From Amycolatopsis sp. NBC_00345 (GTDB lineage: Bacteria > Actinomycetota > Actinomycetes > Mycobacteriales > Pseudonocardiaceae): a stretch of 64,000 bases of DNA. Position numbers and translations under genes: made by a program. The notes beneath the pieces were generated by a model, which made no database searches, was not told where the DNA came from, and saw nothing but the letters and a program-made list of their open reading frames with translations. Location: positions 5,766,001 through 5,830,000 of the forward strand of contig NZ_CP107995.1 in assembly GCF_036116635.1 (NCBI RefSeq). Reading direction: 5' to 3'. Below, in pieces: positions 61,331 to 64,000 of the stretch (its first letter is position 1; each line of letters starts with the position of its first letter).

Positions 61331-61516
61331 CCCCGGCACACAGCCACCGGCGACGAACAGGGCCAACTCACGCGCCACATCAAACGTGGCACCAGACGAA
61401 ATCACGTAGGACCGCTGAACTCACGGACCCGGTCCTCACAAACCCAGCCCTACCAGCGGCCCCACACCTCACCCCACGACAACACACACCCCACCCAGCC
61501 CCACCGAGAAAACCTC
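61331..61516 (-). mobile_element. IS5-family 5' end fragment
   Basis: On the minus strand this repeats the left end of the IS at 31783, with the leader and the first codons of the transposase (MISSGATFDVARELALFVAG) before fusing to the 3' flank of DUF222-HNH copy 2. About 185 bp are shared with substitutions, so it is not a very recent duplicate. Confidence 0.7.
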
Positions 61517-61590
61517 AATGTGGCGTTCGGTGCGTTCAACGCAACCAACGCCGCATTGGGTGCGTCCAGCGCAACCAACGCCACATTGGG
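61517..61590. repeat. Imperfect intergenic hairpin plus 30-bp tandem repeat
   Basis: AATGTGGCGTTCGGTGCGTT and AACGCAACCAACGCCGCATT form 20-nt arms around one base (61518-61558), with three mismatches. The segment 61531-61560 is repeated at 61561-61590 with three differences, each copy having its own TGCGT-ACGCA-type palindrome. It begins exactly where the IS5-type end stops. Confidence 0.65.
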
Positions 61591-61596
61591 GCGCTG

Positions 61597-61805
61597 CAGG
61601 CCGAGCCGGAGCCCGGCGCGGCCGGTTGCCCGGCGACAGACGATCGCCGGGCCCGGCGCGGCCCGATCGGCCCGGCCCCAGGCCAGCCCAGCCCCAGGTC
61701 GGCCCGGCCCGATCAGCCCGGCCCCAGGCCAGCCCAGCGCGGCCCAGCCCAGCGCGGCGCGGCCCAGCCCAGCGCGGCGCGGCCCGATCAGCCCGGCCCC
61801 AGGTC
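61597..61805. repeat. GC-rich imperfect tandem repeats
   Basis: GGCCCGATCAGCCCGGCCCC occurs with minor change near 61660, 61705 and 61781, interleaved with CAGCGCGGCCCAGCC units. The array is over 80 percent G+C and runs into the last codons of the PPOX-fold gene that ends at 61788. No function is known. Confidence 0.6.
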
Positions 61806-62213
61806 AGCCGACAGCCACCGTTCCGGCCGCAGGTAGAGCGCGACGTGCTCACCGATCTGACTCCGTTCGTACTCCACAAAACCGGCCACCTTGTCCGGTG
61901 GCAGATACCGCGCAGCCATCTCCCACGCCAGCTCGTGACTGTCCGGCCCGGTCCTGAGCACCGGTCCTTCCACCGACACGTAACGAACGGTCGGCTCGGT
62001 CCGCTGCACCATCAGGCTGAACCGGCCGGCCGCGGCGATCGCGCGGGCCTTCCGAGAGCCGGGTGGCGTGCGTATCCACAACTCCCCGCCTGGGGTGTAC
62101 TGGTACCAGATGGGGATCGTCAGCGGCGCACGATCAGGCCGCTCCACCACCGACAGCGCGCCGATGTGCGGCTCGGCCAGGAATTCTTCACGTTCTTCCA
62201 CCGAAAGTGCCAT
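61788..62213 (-). CDS. Pyridoxamine 5'-phosphate oxidase-fold (PPOX/FDOR) protein
   Basis: This 141-aa protein has a split-barrel flavin-binding start (FLAEPHIGALSVVERPDRAP, LTIPIWYQYTPGGELWIRTP) with FSLMVQRTEPTVRYVSVEGP, as in small FMN- or F420-dependent oxidoreductases of actinobacteria. ATG at 62213 gives the family length. The last codons (ADLGPG) lie in the GC-rich repeat array. Cofactor and substrate cannot be fixed from sequence. Confidence 0.82.
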   Translation of the reverse strand: MALSVEEREEFLAEPHIGALSVVERPDRAPLTIPIWYQYTPGGELWIRTPPGSRKARAIAAAGRFSLMVQRTEPTVRYVSVEGPVLRTGPDSHELAWEMAARYLPPDKVAGFVEYERSQIGEHVALYLRPERWLSADLGPG

Positions 62214-62315
62214 GCGCAGGAAGCTACCCGACAGGTACGACAAAAAAACTCGACCGAGCCCGAGCCCCGAAGCGATGAGTCCTTTATGGACAGACAGCTC
62301 CGGGGCCTCAGCAGC

Positions 62316-63083
62316 TCAGCCCCGCAGCTTCTCGACCGCGGCTTTCAGCTCCGCCATCGCCGCGCGGTAGAAACCCGGGCCATAGGAAACCCTGGCCACG
62401 CCCAGCGACCGGAGCGTGGCCAGGTCCAGGTCCCCGCCGCTGTTTCCGTTGACCGGCCCGGGCAGTTCGGCGACCAAAGTGGCGAGGACGCCCTTGTCGC
62501 GTACGCCGATCGGGTAGAGGCAGTCGACGCCGGCGGTCCGGTAAAGCCGGCCTCGCCGGACCGCTTCCGCCAGCCGGTCCGGCTCCGGTATCCCGCCGGT
62601 GGGCAGGAAGGCGTCGATGCGGGCGTTGACCACGATCGAGACGCCGGCCTCGTCCGCGGCGGCGCGGACGCCGGCCAGCCGCTCGGCCTGCGCGCCCGCC
62701 TCCACCAGGCCACCCGCCCGGTGATCGGTGTCCTCCAGGTTGCAGCCGACCACACCGATCTCCAACAGCCGGTCCACCAGCTCACGCGGCCGCAGGCCGT
62801 ACCCCGCCTCGGCGTCCACCGTGACCGGCACCGAAACCGCGCGGGCGACCCGGCCGGCCGCGGCGAACATCTCCGGCCACGGCGCCCCCTCGCCGTCGGG
62901 ATAGCCGAGCATCGCCGAAACGGCGGCGCTGGCGGTGGCGATCGCGGGAAAACCGGCTTCGGCCACGACCGCCGCGCTGGCCGCGTCCCAGACATTGGGC
63001 AGCACCAGCATTTCCGCACTGGTCGAACCCACTCCGTGCAGCTCGCGGAGCCGTTCCGCGTGCGCCTTCAGATCCACAGCCAT
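62316..63083 (-). CDS. Isocitrate lyase / PEP mutase family protein
   Basis: This 255-aa TIM-barrel protein has LVLPNVWDAASAAVVAEAGF, AIATASAAVSAMLGYPDGEG, VTVDAEAGYG (metal-binding Asp region), VGCNLEDTDH and VVNARIDAFL, the standard landmarks of the PEP mutase/carboxyvinyl-phosphonate phosphorylmutase-like group. The exact reaction (C-C or C-P bond) is unknown. ATG at 63083. It lies 34 bp downstream of a frameshifted SDR gene on the same strand. Confidence 0.88.
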   Translation of the reverse strand: MAVDLKAHAERLRELHGVGSTSAEMLVLPNVWDAASAAVVAEAGFPAIATASAAVSAMLGYPDGEGAPWPEMFAAAGRVARAVSVPVTVDAEAGYGLRPRELVDRLLEIGVVGCNLEDTDHRAGGLVEAGAQAERLAGVRAAADEAGVSIVVNARIDAFLPTGGIPEPDRLAEAVRRGRLYRTAGVDCLYPIGVRDKGVLATLVAELPGPVNGNSGGDLDLATLRSLGVARVSYGPGFYRAAMAELKAAVEKLRG

Positions 63084-63117
63084 CAAAATCCTCCACATCC
63101 CAGGGTCTGGACCGAAC

Positions 63118-63895
63118 TCAGTCGACGATGACCCCGCCGGTCAGGTTCGCGACCGTGCCCGTCATCGCGGCCGCCCGGTCGGAAGCCACGAAAGCGGCCA
63201 CCTCGGCGAACTCCGCCAGCGTGGTCGCGCGTTTGCGGTGGGCCGTCTCGGAAATCGTGGTCGTGAACTGCTCTTTCGTGACGCCGAGCGCGTCGGCGTG
63301 CAGCCCGAAGACGACATCGATCGTCGAGGTCTCGACCATTCCGGTGGTACGCAAGCAGACGGCCCGCACCCCGTAGCGCGCATTCCACCGAAAGCTCCCG
63401 GTTGAGGGCTTCGAGCGCGGCCCAGGCCGGCCCCATCCCGCCGAGCATCGGGACGCCCACGCGGGCCGGTTCCGCCGTGTGCATCAGAATCACCCCGGAC
63501 CGCTGGACCGTCATCCGGCGCGCGGCGGCCCTGGCGGTCACGAAATGCGCCTGGGCATACGTCGTGACCGGCCGGAGGAAACTCGCCACCGGCAACTCGG
63601 TGAGCGGGATCCCCTGCAGGCCCGGCTGCCGAATCCCGATGGCGTTGAAGGAGATGTCGATCCGTCCGGCCGCGTCGAAGTGCTTCTCGACGGCCTCCTC
63701 GTCCAGCGCGTCGACCACCGCCGTCTCGGCTACCCCACCGGCGGCCACGATCTCCTTGGCCAGCGCGTCGAGCGCACCGAGGTCCCGGCCGGTCAGGAAG
63801 ACCCGCGCCCCTTCACGGGCGAAAGCGCGGGCCGCCGCACCGCCGGCCGCGCCCGCGGCCCCATAGATGACCGCGTTCTTGTTTTCCAGCAACAT
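63118..63895 (-). pseudogene. SDR-family oxidoreductase with a frameshift
   Basis: From ATG 63895 the frame gives AVIYGAAGAAGGAAARAFAR, NAIGIRQPGLQGIPLTELP and ALNRELSVECA. At about 63379 the reading frame must change to continue as YGVRAVCLRTTGMVETSTID, then AEFAEVAAFVASDRAAAMTG and the usual end NLTGGVIVD. One extra or two missing bases explain it. The catalytic Tyr/Lys position reads as PMLGGMGPAWAALEALNREL, without a YxxxK. The restored product would be about 258 aa. Confidence 0.75.
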
Positions 63896-63918
63896 TTCCG
63901 GCTCTCCCACGGCCGATT

Positions 63919-64000
63919 TCACGATCGAACGGCACTGGCCGACGCGACCATCGCGTACTGACGCTCGAGTTCCTTCGCCGCGCTGGTGCGCCAGCTCTCG
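63919..64000 (-). CDS. C-terminal end of a gene entering from the right edge
   Basis: The last 26 codons of a minus-strand frame are visible, reading ESWRTSAAKELERQYAMVAS and ending at TGA 63921-63919. It lies 23 bp upstream of the SDR start and could be the first gene of the same operon. Too little is present to name it. Confidence 0.4.
   Translation of the reverse strand, partial: ESWRTSAAKELERQYAMVASASAVRS

Larger units (their letters stand above)
58613..61516. mobile_element. Mobile block 2: IS5-type ends enclosing DUF222-HNH copy 2 (itself carrying an IS256-family element)
   Basis: The left end GGTTTTCTCAGTA (58613-58625) matches the right-type end of the IS5 element, and the right end CCGAGAAAACCTC (61504-61516) matches its left-type end. 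Between them lie the DUF222-HNH gene and about 185 bp of the transposase 5' region, inverted. The transposase gene itself is missing, so any movement would need transposase in trans. Confidence 0.55.

Noticed and set aside
61597..61805. CRISPR array in the GC-rich repeats
   Set aside because: Units vary in length, overlap each other and have no spacers; no cas genes are in the window.

Overview
The window is very GC-rich with GC-rich third codon positions, many GTG starts and gene types typical of the Pseudonocardiaceae: LysX, HTH-MmyB regulators, DUF222-HNH proteins, CU044_5270 and DUF3040 proteins, and a LAxTG cell-wall protein. An Amycolatopsis-like actinobacterium is the best guess. That is inference; no rRNA or other phylogenetic marker was searched. 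No rRNA, tRNA, CRISPR array, prophage or large biosynthetic cluster was recognised.

Layout. 1-2.1 kb: a partial metallo-beta-lactamase-fold gene, a divergent HTH-MmyB regulator, and a collapsed TetR/SDR pair. 2.1-6.3 kb: a coupled operon (Old Yellow Enzyme gene with an in-frame amber codon, SDR, Lnt-like N-acyltransferase) facing a MarR gene across two matching palindromes. 6.3-15 kb: exported SGNH hydrolase, MarR-MFS-PEBP operon, alpha/beta hydrolase, GNAT, GntR-TetR hybrid regulator, Tat-exported phospholipase C. 15-25.4 kb: orphan sugar-binding lipoprotein, sortase-anchored surface protein, HEAT-like protein, trpD, S9 peptidase, DUF4232 lipoprotein and two exported carbohydrate-active proteins. 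25.9-29.5 kb: dnaE. 29.5-31.6 kb: GNAT/TetR facing an epoxide-hydrolase-like gene. 31.8-34.0 kb: mobile block 1 (defective IS5-family element plus DUF222-HNH copy 1). 34-40.4 kb: LysR/MFS pair, ECF sigma operon, MarR/aldo-keto reductase pair. 40.4-52 kb: lysX operon, then a two-component locus with an inverted partial duplicate and three paralogous membrane-anchored proteins around a broken cation/proton antiporter gene. 52-58 kb: TetR-carboxylesterase, secretory lipase, AraC/aldo-keto reductase pair. 58-61.8 kb: mobile block 2 (gene relics, DUF222-HNH copy 2 split by an IS256-family element, IS5 end, repeats). 61.8-64 kb: PPOX-fold protein, PEP-mutase-family protein, frameshifted SDR, partial gene.

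Much of the window is regulator/target pairs in which the regulator is divergent from, or operonic with, an enzyme or transporter, and a matching palindrome lies in the shared promoter. The most coherent larger unit is 40.4-52 kb. A DesK/LiaS-type kinase and its regulator sit beside lysX, and closely matching DNA blocks precede the regulator-kinase operon, the duplicate kinase and two of the membrane proteins. This suggests one envelope-related regulon. The other notable system is the pair of near-identical DUF222-HNH genes enclosed by ends of the same IS5-family element, one of them precisely split by an IS256-family insertion.
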